The notes beneath the pieces were generated by a model. The model had not been told where the DNA came from, did not search any database, and was given only the letters and a program-made list of their open reading frames with translations. Shown here piece by piece: positions 43,688 through 51,567 of a stretch of DNA of 64,000 nt. How positions within the stretch are numbered: position 1 is the first letter of the stretch; the number at the start of each line of letters is the position of its first letter. The stretch comes from Candidatus Rifleibacteriota bacterium (lineage in GTDB: Bacteria; Muiribacteriota; Ozemobacteria; Ozemobacterales; Ozemobacteraceae): the NCBI GenBank assembly GCA_015232575.1, contig JADFZL010000005.1, positions 199,624 through 263,623 of the forward strand, given 5' to 3'. Position numbers and translations under genes: made by a program.

Positions 43688-45043
43688 ATGGAACTGGACT
43701 GGCAAACACAAAGAGATCTTGAGCTCTTTCAGGGCTCAGCAGCGGAACAGTCAATCTTTGAGGTTCTTGATCGAACCCGTACAACTGACGGAAAAAGAGT
43801 CCTGCAAAAACGCTTTAAGAATCCACTTTACACTGTCTCCCTTATTCGTGAGACTCAGAATGTGGTCAGTTTCTTGTCTTCTGCGGTTCCAAATGTGACT
43901 TTCCCCTTTTCACAAAGCGACCTCGACAATTTTCAGCAATATCTGGACTCCACGTATCTTGTCATAACACCTGCAGAAGGTTTTTTTGGAAATTTTGCAG
44001 AGAAATTGTCTTCCATTCGAGATAAGGAATTCACGAATTTCATCAGGCAAAAACCATATTTTGCTCTTGAGTTTCTGATGAAGGCAGGAACATTTTATGA
44101 CCTGCTGGACTTAGAATCTTGTCCAGAAATGCTTCGCAAAGACATTCAGTTTTTTCGTACTATAGTAGGATTTGGTGGATTTAATGAATTACTGATTGAT
44201 CCCGTTTCAAATAAATTTCAAATTCATGATGGAATAAAATTGGACAATTTATTTCGTAAGGATCTCAAGAAGAGTCTTTTCCATCTTCTCGAGCGACTCA
44301 TTGAGCTCGATGGCTTACTTTCCATGGCAAAAATCTCACACGAACGAGGCTTTGTCATGCCGGAATTCATAGAGGCAAATGGTCCTTTCGTTGAACTCCA
44401 TGGTGTATATCACTTATTTGTCGAAAGTCCAATTAGAAATGATTTCGAAGTGAAGGAAGGAAAAAATATCCTGTTCTTAACAGGGCCAAATATGGCTGGC
44501 AAAACCACCTACATGAAGGCAGTTGCAATATCCCTTCTACTGGCTCACATCGGAATGGGCGTTCCAGCAATCAAAATGCGTCTCACTCTTTTCACGAGAT
44601 TTTTTTGCAGTCTTAACGCCATGGATAACATCCGCGAGGGAGTAAGTAGTTTTTTTTCAGAAATTCGACGAGTCAAACAAATTCTGGAAGCCGCGCTGAA
44701 TGAAGACCAGATGTTTGCCATTTTCGATGAGCTTTTCAAAGGAACCAACGTAAAAGATGCCCTCGACTGTTCGAATGTCGTAATCAACGGACTGGCCGGA
44801 TTTTCCCGGCATGCTTTCATGGTTTCATCACATTTGCTGGAACTTCATGATCTTCTCTCTGACAGCCACAGAATTGACTTCTTCCATTTCAACGGCGAAG
44901 TACTCGAAGAAAAGATCAGCTTTGATTACCGGTTGAAGCCAGGTGTTTGCAGCCAGCGCCTTGGGTTCCAGATTCTTCAGCAGGAAGGAATACTCAAACT
45001 CCTTGGTGGGGACAATATAATTCAATCTGCCAAAGGCTTATAA
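43688..45043 (+). CDS. Short MutS-family ATPase
   Basis: The 451-residue protein has a MutS lever/clamp-like helical part (about 1-250) and the MutS ATPase: P-loop LTGPNMAGKTTYMKA, signature region NIREGVSSFFSEIRRVKQIL, Walker B FAIFDELFKGTN and the distal His in MVSSHLLELHD. It lacks the N-terminal mismatch-recognition domain of MutS and the Smr nuclease of MutS2, so it is a third type of MutS-like protein of uncertain substrate. No Shine-Dalgarno precedes the ATG; the promoter position suggests leaderless translation. Confidence 0.82.
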   Translation: MELDWQTQRDLELFQGSAAEQSIFEVLDRTRTTDGKRVLQKRFKNPLYTVSLIRETQNVVSFLSSAVPNVTFPFSQSDLDNFQQYLDSTYLVITPAEGFFGNFAEKLSSIRDKEFTNFIRQKPYFALEFLMKAGTFYDLLDLESCPEMLRKDIQFFRTIVGFGGFNELLIDPVSNKFQIHDGIKLDNLFRKDLKKSLFHLLERLIELDGLLSMAKISHERGFVMPEFIEANGPFVELHGVYHLFVESPIRNDFEVKEGKNILFLTGPNMAGKTTYMKAVAISLLLAHIGMGVPAIKMRLTLFTRFFCSLNAMDNIREGVSSFFSEIRRVKQILEAALNEDQMFAIFDELFKGTNVKDALDCSNVVINGLAGFSRHAFMVSSHLLELHDLLSDSHRIDFFHFNGEVLEEKISFDYRLKPGVCSQRLGFQILQQEGILKLLGGDNIIQSAKGL

Positions 45044-45078
45044 TCATTCCTGCGACTAACTTTTTGCGTCTAATTCGG

Positions 45079-45552
45079 CTATGCTCTGTTCCTGATTGCC
45101 ACCATGCCCTTGTCAGTCAAACGATATTTTTGCAGTTTGCTGTTCGGTTTGTCGGGTACAGTCCTCTCAATCAAGCCTTTTATGATGAGAGGCTCTATAT
45201 TACGCTTGAACGAGCGTGAATCACCGTTCATACCGATTTCAGAAAAAATTTCTCTGCGTGATAATGTATTGTATTCAAGTGCTTTCAGTATAGCGATGAC
45301 AACATCGCTCAAATCAACTTGGTGGTTATCTTGGTGCTTTTCTTGTTGCGCAATCATTTCAAAAAGCGCCGCAAGAGTAAATTCGATAAACATGCCGGAA
45401 TCGTTCGCTTTCCTTGCGTCCTGAATTGCTTGATAATATTGCGGTCTTTTTTGATGCAACACAGACTCCATTGATATCCAAGCAAGTGATGGAAATCTCG
45501 TGGAATATTTCACTATTTTGCTGGAAATAATTTCAGCTCCTTGAATGCTCAA
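45079..45552 (-). pseudogene. 5'-truncated Fic-family gene (C-terminal part only)
   Basis: The 157-codon frame encodes what follows the catalytic core in Fic proteins: LAWISMESVLHQKRPQYYQAIQDARKAND then FIEFTLAALFEMI, and a winged-helix tail SRREIFSEIGMNGDSRSFKRNIEPLI...YRLTDKGM. The HPFxDGNGR catalytic motif and everything before it are missing, and upstream DNA is occupied by the promoter of the next gene. Only a TTG (45552) could start it. It is most likely a decaying remnant, without AMP-transferase activity. Confidence 0.75.
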
Positions 45553-45605
45553 GTATTATCAGCGCATTTCTTCGTCCGATGACTTAATTTTTCCATGAAT
45601 ACGCG

Positions 45606-45634
45606 TTGACAAAGACTTAATACTTCAGTAATAT
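45606..45634 (+). promoter_or_regulatory. Sigma-70-type promoter
   Basis: TTGACA (45606-45611), 17 bases, TAATAT (45629-45634), about 35 bases before the ATG of the DUF3795 gene. Confidence 0.65.
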
Positions 45635-45669
45635 TCACAGTTAGGGTAGATAAAAAAGGAGAAATCAAC

Positions 45670-45972
45670 ATGGATCTGATGGCTTGTGGTACTCTTTGTA
45701 ATGAGTGTCCCCATTTTGGAAAACAATGCGACGGATGTAAATCTGTGAAGGGTGCTCCGTGGTGGGCTGTTCAGCACATGCCTGGAAAAGTTTGCCCTAT
45801 TTATGATTGCTCAGCCAACAAGATGAAATATAAGAATTGCGGCGCGTGTAAACAAGTGCCTTGCAAGACTTTCAGTGACCTTCGCGACCCAAGCATGACA
45901 GATCAGGAATTTTCTGAGCAGTTGAAAAAACGCCTGGAAAGACTTCAGGCAGATAATCAGCCCTCAAATTAG
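45670..45972 (+). CDS. DUF3795 cysteine-rich protein
   Basis: The 100-residue protein carries the DUF3795 cysteine pattern: CGTLCNECPHFGKQCDGCK, CPIYDCS and CGACKQVPCKTF, ten or so Cys likely binding metal. The family function is unknown to me. AAAGGAG lies upstream of the ATG, and a sigma-70 promoter lies at 45606. It is followed after 27 bases by the GNAT gene, forming a two-gene unit. Confidence 0.85.
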   Translation: MDLMACGTLCNECPHFGKQCDGCKSVKGAPWWAVQHMPGKVCPIYDCSANKMKYKNCGACKQVPCKTFSDLRDPSMTDQEFSEQLKKRLERLQADNQPSN

Positions 45973-45999
45973 TTAAAATGCCTGTGCGGAAAGGGTTTT

Positions 46000-46566
46000 A
46001 TGGACATATATACCAGAGAATTATCTCCCGAAGTTTGGTTGGATCTTGAGAAGCTTTTTGGCGCAAAGGGCGCTTGCGGTGGTTGCTGGTGCATGTCCTG
46101 GCGGATTCAAAAAGGTGTGAAATGGGATGAGTTTAAAGGTGAAAAAGCCCGTGAAGCCCAAAAAGAACTTGTTTTGAAGGGTGAGTCAAAAGGTATTCTG
46201 GCTTATCATGATTCTGAGCCAGTGGGATGGTTGTCTTTTGGAAAGCGCAGTGAATACGACAAATTGAATCGCGCGCCTTCTCTCGCTTGTGACGATTGCC
46301 AGGAAGTATGGTCTATTCCGTGCTTCTTTGTTCAAAGAAATTTCCGCAATAAAGGTGTTGCCACAAAAATGCTCCTCTCAGCTGTTGAAGCCATCGCAAA
46401 ACATGGTGGAAAGATCATTGAGGGGTACCCATCCAAAAGCACCATGAAATCAAAACAACCTGACGCCTTTACCTGGACAGGATCAATGTCACTCTTTTTG
46501 AAAGCAGGTTTCTCAATTTCAGGCGATGAAAAACATTCTAAAATAAGAGTAAGAAAAATCGTTTAA
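46000..46566 (+). CDS. GNAT-family N-acetyltransferase
   Basis: The 188-residue protein belongs to the GNAT group that starts with LFGAKGACGGCWCMSWRI. Acetyl-CoA binding is shown by FVQRNFRNKGVATKMLLSAVEAIA (R/QxxGxG/A motif) followed by IEGYP, and a C-terminal FLKAGF strand. The cytoplasmic acceptor is unknown. It follows the DUF3795 gene and probably shares its promoter. The remnant of another, unrelated GNAT gene lies just downstream on the opposite strand. Confidence 0.85.
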   Translation: MDIYTRELSPEVWLDLEKLFGAKGACGGCWCMSWRIQKGVKWDEFKGEKAREAQKELVLKGESKGILAYHDSEPVGWLSFGKRSEYDKLNRAPSLACDDCQEVWSIPCFFVQRNFRNKGVATKMLLSAVEAIAKHGGKIIEGYPSKSTMKSKQPDAFTWTGSMSLFLKAGFSISGDEKHSKIRVRKIV

Positions 46567-46576
46567 AAACTAGCGC

Positions 46577-46808
46577 TCATATTTGATCGGGTAATACGGC
46601 GATGTCTATAATACTAGATGTTTTGCACAATACGTGCAAACAAAGTCGATGATCTGGTGGAATATTTGGATGTTGAAGTTCTCCGACCTTTGTCATACCG
46701 ATTCTTTGCATGACTTTTTCAGAACTTCGCTCAGACTATATTTTGTAAATCCGATTTTACGAAACGCCTGAGCAACTTCTGTAACAAAACCGTTTCCCCA
46801 GGCAGAGT
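46577..46808 (-). pseudogene. Frameshifted remnant of a RimJ/RimL-type GNAT acetyltransferase
   Basis: On the minus strand one frame reads AWGNGFVTEVAQAFRKIGF (the WGxGxxxEA acetyl-CoA segment), then a second frame takes over with SERSSEKVMQRIGMTKVGE followed by LQHPNIPPDHRLCLHVLC, the typical S-x-x-VMxxxGM and HP...HxLxxHVL end of RimJ/RimL proteins. Part of the segment between is deleted, and the N-terminal half is absent. The stop is at 46577. The remnant abuts the 3' end of the DUF6265-AHSA1 gene. Confidence 0.75.
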
Positions 46809-46826
46809 GCAAATCCACCGGGGAGA

Positions 46827-47771
46827 TCATCTCGTGAATTTCTTTTTGAGCCCTTCGAGGGCCATCGTCCAGGCTTGGCGTTGCCATTCGCACGCGCTCT
46901 GCCATTCTGGAGTGCTCCGCCAACCGCTGTGGACAAGATATACTTCGGTTCCCGCACCTTGGGGAAGGAAGAACACCGCTACATGGGTCAGTGGGTCGGC
47001 ATGGTTGGCGAAGGTCTTGAATTGTCTTGGGCTCCGCCAGTCGAAAGCGACCAGTTTTCCCGGAACGAGAGCTGTGATGCGGCAGTCAAGTGTGCTGTCA
47101 TTTTCCGGGTCCTGGGGTGCCCAAAAAAGTTCGAAAGCCCCTCCCACGCGGGCTTCCACATGTGCCTTCGAAGTCAGCCAGCTTTCGAGTTCCTTTTCCA
47201 CGGTAAAGAGCGCGAAAGCACTTTCGGGGGAGCAAGGAACGTACAATTTCAGAGTGAACATCTGGGACATTGGATTTCTCCTTTCGATGCTTATCGGAAC
47301 AGGGGCGGTTCGCTTCATGCACAATTCGAATCCTTTCGTCTTGTCCAGGGATTCCACTCGCACAAAAAGACTTCCTTCGGGTTGAAGGCGATAGATGATC
47401 CGCTGAGGAAAATCGTGTTTCGGATTTTCGAAAACAGCCTCAGATTTTCCAGACAACACGAGTTTAAACGCCGCCACTTTTTGTCCAGAGGGGCTGGCGA
47501 CAAAGAAAAGCTCACCATTTTCCCGCTGTTCGATTTTCAAAAATTCCCACTCAATAGTTTTCCTGCTTTGAACTGTGCGTCCCATGCCCATCATCATACC
47601 TCCCGAAGGGACCATCCACTGTTCCGAAACTTCCTTATCGCCTTCACACATCTCCCAGGCACCAGAAATCCAGGAAAGATCATTAATGTCGTGAGAAGTA
47701 GGGTTGGCAATTACCACCAGCATGGGAAAAAAAAAGAAGAATGCCAACCACTGCACGAAAAAGCTTTTCAT
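46827..47771 (-). CDS. Secreted DUF6265-AHSA1/SRPBCC fusion protein
   Basis: The 314-residue protein has an N-terminal signal-like segment (to about VIANP), then a DUF6265-like domain (about 28-155: LSWISGAWEM, EQWMVPSGGMMMGMGRTV, AVFENPKHDFPQRIIYRL), then an AHSA1-type SRPBCC domain (about 165-314: VPCSPESAFALFTVEKELESWLT, ARVGGAFELFW, WRSPRQF, TEVYLVHSGW). These normally occur as separate proteins; here they are in one frame. AAGGAG precedes the ATG. GC content is visibly higher than the flanks, suggesting acquisition. Confidence 0.8.
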   Translation of the reverse strand: MKSFFVQWLAFFFFFPMLVVIANPTSHDINDLSWISGAWEMCEGDKEVSEQWMVPSGGMMMGMGRTVQSRKTIEWEFLKIEQRENGELFFVASPSGQKVAAFKLVLSGKSEAVFENPKHDFPQRIIYRLQPEGSLFVRVESLDKTKGFELCMKRTAPVPISIERRNPMSQMFTLKLYVPCSPESAFALFTVEKELESWLTSKAHVEARVGGAFELFWAPQDPENDSTLDCRITALVPGKLVAFDWRSPRQFKTFANHADPLTHVAVFFLPQGAGTEVYLVHSGWRSTPEWQSACEWQRQAWTMALEGLKKKFTR

Positions 47772-47968
47772 GGTTCAGCTCCTTGAGATTTTGTATGACC
47801 ACGTCAAGAGGTACCAGCAGGTTAATATATAATTTTAGGAATATATCGTTTAACGTTCGACGCCTCATTTGAAATGTATAACATTCAGATTTAATCAGAG
47901 TCAAGGAATTAAATTGATAAAAAAAAGAATTTTGAGAATGCACCAAAGCACTTACTTCTTTCTACTTT

Positions 47969-48727
47969 TTATTGATTTGATAACTTTTTGCAGATAAATA
48001 TTTGTTTTTGAGATTTCGAAGTGAAAGAGCTTTCGTCGAATGAACCAAATTTATGTATTATCTGGAAATTGTTGTACTTTAGAAGAGCGTCCATTTCCAA
48101 TGGAAAGAAGCAACGCATGTCGAGCTTTTCAATTCGTTCTTCGTTTCCGATCTTGAAATTCCATTTAACACGATTGACCTGTAATGCAGAGTCGTATTCA
48201 CATTTTTCCTGAACAACCACTTCACGCCCGTCGTCCAGGTTGAATCTATAAGCTTCTTTAAAGGCTTTTTCCCTGTCTACCATGAAGTGAATGCTCGGAT
48301 TAAATATGTCCAAAATAAAAATTCCATCAGGTTCCAGGTGATTTCTTACATTCGCGAAAATCAATTCAAGATCTTGCAGGGAATAAGTGTTCTGAAGTGA
48401 ATTAAAGGGAATAAATATCACTGAAAATTTGCGTTTCAGACTGAAACTTCGCATATCTCCACATACAAATTCGATATCCAGATTTTCTTGCTTCGTTTTT
48501 TCGCGAGCCTTTTCGAGCATGGATTCAGCAATATCCAGCCCTGTAATTTTTATGCCGCTTTTATTCAGCTGGATTGTTAAACGACCTGTTCCGCAACATA
48601 ATTCCAATACTGAACCTGGTTTTGAGACAAGCCATTTTTTATAGAAATCTAGGTCGAAAGAAAAATTGTTCATTTTGTCATAAATTTCACCTTCGTAAAT
48701 AAAACTTCCAACTCCCAGCTCTGACAT
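47969..48727 (-). CDS. Class I SAM-dependent methyltransferase
   Basis: The 252-residue protein has a methyltransferase fold: motif I VLELCCGTGRL, motif II acidic strand ITGLDIAESML, FVCGDMRSF, FIPFNSLQ (motif IV) and LEPDGIFILDIFNP. This resembles small-molecule methyltransferases of the Methyltransf_25/11 type; the substrate cannot be predicted. The ATG at 48727 has GGCAGGT upstream. It stands alone between the fusion protein and the TetR cassette. Confidence 0.82.
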   Translation of the reverse strand: MSELGVGSFIYEGEIYDKMNNFSFDLDFYKKWLVSKPGSVLELCCGTGRLTIQLNKSGIKITGLDIAESMLEKAREKTKQENLDIEFVCGDMRSFSLKRKFSVIFIPFNSLQNTYSLQDLELIFANVRNHLEPDGIFILDIFNPSIHFMVDREKAFKEAYRFNLDDGREVVVQEKCEYDSALQVNRVKWNFKIGNEERIEKLDMRCFFPLEMDALLKYNNFQIIHKFGSFDESSFTSKSQKQIFICKKLSNQ

Positions 48728-48955
48728 TTATTGTACCTGCCTTTCATTGTTATTCTGATACTCTGAGAGAAATGATCGACACCTATCAACTGTAAACACC
48801 GGCTCTGACTTTCCAGTGTTGGGCAATTCATCACGCCTTTAAACTGTTTCTCTGTCTGAATTTGTCATGCGCCTATAACTATTTGTTCCAGTTTTGTGAA
48901 TAATTCAATTGTAATACCTTTTATCTGAAAAGCAAAACAATTCCTTAAATTATTA

Positions 48956-48984
48956 TTGACTTTTTCCGCGGGTTAAACTATACT
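48956..48984 (+). promoter_or_regulatory. Sigma-70 promoter of the TetR gene
   Basis: TTGACT (48956-48961), 17 bases, TATACT (48979-48984). The downstream edge overlaps the palindromic operator, so a bound repressor would block transcription. Confidence 0.75.
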
Positions 48985-49012
48985 TATGTTAGTTATCAAC
49001 AACTAACATAAG
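48983..49012. promoter_or_regulatory. Palindromic operator, probably for the TetR regulator
   Basis: Perfect 12-bp arms CTTATGTTAGTT and AACTAACATAAG with a 6-base centre, covering the expected transcription start. The arm length and position are typical of TetR-family operators. Confidence 0.75.
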
Positions 49013-49022
49013 TAAGGCGCTT

Positions 49023-49055
49023 ATGAAAACAATAGAACAAATCAAAACCACATAA
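49023..49055 (+). CDS. Ten-codon leader ORF
   Basis: ATG at 49023 with TAAGG upstream encodes MKTIEQIKTT and stops at 49055, between operator and TetR gene. It may be a leader peptide or the stub of a gene displaced by the cassette. Confidence 0.3.
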   Translation: MKTIEQIKTT

Positions 49056-49109
49056 TATCGCGTGAAAGCTGAACCCTGTGAATAATCTTGCTGGAATACG
49101 AGGTAAACG

Positions 49110-49703
49110 ATGCCACGAAAAATCAGTCCTGACCAAAACCGGAAAATGGAAATTCTCCTTGCCGCCCGCAATCTGGTGTTCTCCGAAGGAGTTACCAGGT
49201 TAACCATGCGCCGGGTTGGCGAAGCGGTCGATATCTCCGAACCGGCGGTTTATCGTCATTTCCAAAACAAGGAAGATCTCCTTCGGGCTTTGATCAATTT
49301 CATGTTCGAAGGGTGGGAAGAAAAACTGGTTGCTCTGAAAAATGAATCCAAACCGGCTTCCGAGAAGTTGATCAAACTCGGTAAAATCCATTTATCTCAT
49401 CTCATCGACCATCAATTCAACCCGGTGTTACTTCTCTCAGAGGCAAATATTGCGGATCAACCCACTATCAACGCAACTCTCATAGACAAGAGTGATCGAA
49501 TCGCTGCCGTCATGACCTCAATCTTAAAGGAAGGAATCGACTCGGGTGAATTTTCTGACAACCTGAACATAAGATCGGCGTCGTTGGCAATATTTGGTGT
49601 TCTTCAGGGAAGCCTTATTCGATGGACGCTCTCCAGATCAACAAAAGGTCTTTCATCAGATCTTGAAGGTGCTTTAAAACTTATTATCAAAGGGTTTTCA
49701 TAG
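49110..49703 (+). CDS. TetR-family transcriptional regulator
   Basis: The 197-residue protein has the TetR N-terminal helix-turn-helix: RKMEILLAARNLVFSEGVTRLTMRRVGEAVDISEPAVYRHFQNKEDLLRAL-type sequence, then an all-helical ligand domain. It should repress its own promoter through the 12-bp palindrome at 48983 and respond to an exported compound. GAGGT precedes the ATG. Downstream on the same strand are a cupin and an ABC export system, the likely targets. Confidence 0.88.
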   Translation: MPRKISPDQNRKMEILLAARNLVFSEGVTRLTMRRVGEAVDISEPAVYRHFQNKEDLLRALINFMFEGWEEKLVALKNESKPASEKLIKLGKIHLSHLIDHQFNPVLLLSEANIADQPTINATLIDKSDRIAAVMTSILKEGIDSGEFSDNLNIRSASLAIFGVLQGSLIRWTLSRSTKGLSSDLEGALKLIIKGFS

Positions 49704-49764
49704 GCGCTTAATCGATCGGTTTTCGGTTCAAACACAACAAATCTTATAAAAAATGGAGAAGAAT

Positions 49765-50136
49765 ATGAAAAAAGAACAGAAACATTCTGACAGTACATCA
49801 CCAGAAGAATTTGAAACCTTTCCTGCTGCCATGCCATTGGCTTTGGTTGAGTATGTCAAATACTCTCCCGGTTCGATTGTAAGTCGAACTCTTTTCAACA
49901 CCGATAAGGGCAATCTCACACTGTTTGCTTTCGACAAAGGTCAGAATCTTTCAGAGCACACTGCTCCATTCAACGCCTATATTCAAGTTCTTGATGGAGA
50001 ATCAGAAATCCTCATTGACAGAAAGCCTCACAAGGTAAAAACAGGGGAAATGATTCTCATGCCAGCCAATATTCCACATGCTGTAAAAGCAATATCGAAA
50101 TTCAAGATGCTCCTGACCATGATCAAATCTGCATGA
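49765..50136 (+). CDS. Cupin-domain protein
   Basis: The 123-residue single cupin has the two cupin motifs GQNLSEHTAPFNAYIQVLDGE and MPANIPHAV. One His and one Glu of motif 1 and the motif-2 His are present, so it may bind metal. Such stand-alone cupins are often small-molecule binders or detoxifying enzymes. The second ATG (49765) is chosen because GGAGAAG, which includes the first ATG at 49753, forms its SD. It lies 61 bases after tetR. Confidence 0.8.
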   Translation: MKKEQKHSDSTSPEEFETFPAAMPLALVEYVKYSPGSIVSRTLFNTDKGNLTLFAFDKGQNLSEHTAPFNAYIQVLDGESEILIDRKPHKVKTGEMILMPANIPHAVKAISKFKMLLTMIKSA

Positions 50137-50237
50137 ATCAGAGAATATTGCAGTCATAAGTGCTGAATAAATAAGGCTTTCGATGTATCTTCTCAAAAAT
50201 CAGGTGTAATTTTTTAATTGTAGTTAATTATTCCCAT

Positions 50238-50301
50238 GTCATCTCGGCCAAAGGGAGAGATCTCCGCAGGGTTTGGGATTTCTCCTTTTGGTCGAAATGA
50301 C
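50238..50301. repeat. GTCATCTCGACC-type hairpin repeat
   Basis: Left arm GTCATCTCGGCCAAAGGGAG and an inverted right arm ending GGTCGAAATGAC bracket a variable centre. It has the same build as 37739-37800. Confidence 0.8.
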
Positions 50302-50350
50302 AGCAATGAGTTGGAAGTTTTCCCGAATTATTGAGAAGATACCTTCGAGG

Positions 50351-50383
50351 TTTACTGGAGATTTACTGGAGATTTACTGGAGG
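50351..50383 (+). repeat. Triple 11-bp repeat containing Shine-Dalgarno cores
   Basis: Three copies of TTTACTGGAGA (the last ends GG) lie directly before the adaptor gene. Each contains GGAG, and the last one is correctly spaced from the ATG at 50389. Confidence 0.8.
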
Positions 50384-50388
50384 TTAAC

Positions 50389-51567
50389 ATGAGTTACAAA
50401 AAGAGTATTATGGGGGCATTAAAACTGATTTTAAAGTTGACTGTCCTGCTGGGAATTTTAGGTTTCGTTGTGTATCGTCTCCGGTTCGCTCCAGTAAAAG
50501 TCGAGTCAAAGGCAGTCGTCATGGGCCCTATCGTATCTGAAGTATTGGGAACAGGAACCCTGGAAGCCAGAATATCCGCGACAATCGGGCCAAGAATTCC
50601 CGGCATGATCACACAGGTTTTAGCTGACCAGGGCGATAAAATCACCAGGGGGCAGCTACTGGTCACTTTGTACGACGATGATTTGCGCCAACAGGTTGAA
50701 ATTGCCAAAGCAGAACTGGCAGCAATGAAGGCAGGAATTGAGCGTGCCGGGGCAGAGATTGCAGCTTTTGAACCCCTCGTTGTAATGGCAAAGGCATCCT
50801 TTAAACGCTCTTCCGGATTACATTCCCAAAAAATAGTCAGCAATGAAGATTTAGACAATGCCACGCAACAACGCGATGTTGCCGAAGCGCAACTCAAGCG
50901 GGCTCGCCTCGCAAAAATCGAAATAGAGCAACAGGCGGCCAAAGCCCAGGAATCCCTGCGTTATTATCAGGAACGATTAGTTGATACGAAGATATCCAGC
51001 CCATTTGATGGTTTAGTAGTTCGCCGCCGGAAAGAACGGGGCGATGTGGTAGTTGCCGGTGGTGAGGTTTTGCAAATCATAGCTACCGATCAATTGTGGG
51101 TTTCAGCCTGGGTCGATGAAACCGCCATTGCTTCGATAGCTGTCGATCAAGCTGTTCGCGTCGTTTTCAGGTCGGCACCCGAAACGTCCTATATCGGTTC
51201 GGTGACGCGCATTGCTCCTTCTATTGATCGGGAAACTCGCGAATTCCTTGTTGATGTGACTGTCCGAAATCTTCCCAATACATGGGCGATCGGTCAGCGA
51301 GCGGAAGTCTTTATTCAGACCGCAAGAAAAGAGACTGCTCTGCTGGTTCCGCAACAATGCATCTCCTGGCAGAAGGGTCAGCCAGGTTTATTCGTTAATC
51401 ACGCCGGTCACGCTGCCTGGCGCAATGTCACTGTTGGCCTGCGGGACGGTGAAAATGTCGAAATTGTCAAAGGTTTAGCTTCTGATGATGTAGTTATCTG
51501 GCTCGCCGATGCCAAAACCGCTCCTCTTACCGAAGGTCGGGCGGTCTTAAACGGGAGCGGTTTATGA
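50389..51567 (+). CDS. HlyD/MFP-type periplasmic adaptor of an ABC exporter
   Basis: The 392-residue protein has an N-terminal membrane anchor (about 10-30), a biotinyl-lipoyl-like half (VKVESKAVVMGPIVSEVLGTGTLEARISATIGPRIPGMI), a long helical hairpin (about 95-190), the second lipoyl half (DTKISSPFDGLVVRRRKERGDVVVAGGEVLQI) and a beta-barrel domain. It links an inner-membrane ABC transporter to an outer-membrane channel, as MacA/DevB do. No TolC-type gene is in the cassette. It overlaps the permease gene by 4 bases (ATGA). Confidence 0.9.
   Translation: MSYKKSIMGALKLILKLTVLLGILGFVVYRLRFAPVKVESKAVVMGPIVSEVLGTGTLEARISATIGPRIPGMITQVLADQGDKITRGQLLVTLYDDDLRQQVEIAKAELAAMKAGIERAGAEIAAFEPLVVMAKASFKRSSGLHSQKIVSNEDLDNATQQRDVAEAQLKRARLAKIEIEQQAAKAQESLRYYQERLVDTKISSPFDGLVVRRRKERGDVVVAGGEVLQIIATDQLWVSAWVDETAIASIAVDQAVRVVFRSAPETSYIGSVTRIAPSIDRETREFLVDVTVRNLPNTWAIGQRAEVFIQTARKETALLVPQQCISWQKGQPGLFVNHAGHAAWRNVTVGLRDGENVEIVKGLASDDVVIWLADAKTAPLTEGRAVLNGSGL

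Larger units (their letters stand above)
48728..49109. other. Regulatory region of the TetR cassette
   Basis: Holds the sigma-70 promoter (48956-48984), the operator (48983-49012) and a ten-codon ORF (49023-49055). The first 220 bases show nothing recognisable. Confidence 0.6.

Noticed and set aside
46622..46640. TTTGCAC-N5-GTGCAAA inverted repeat as an operator
   Set aside because: It lies inside the GNAT pseudogene, where the same bases encode part of the recognisable C-terminal segment.
46807..47786. Long plus-strand frames over the DUF6265-AHSA1 gene
   Set aside because: They are antisense shadows in higher-GC DNA; the minus-strand frame has two recognisable domains and a good ribosome site.
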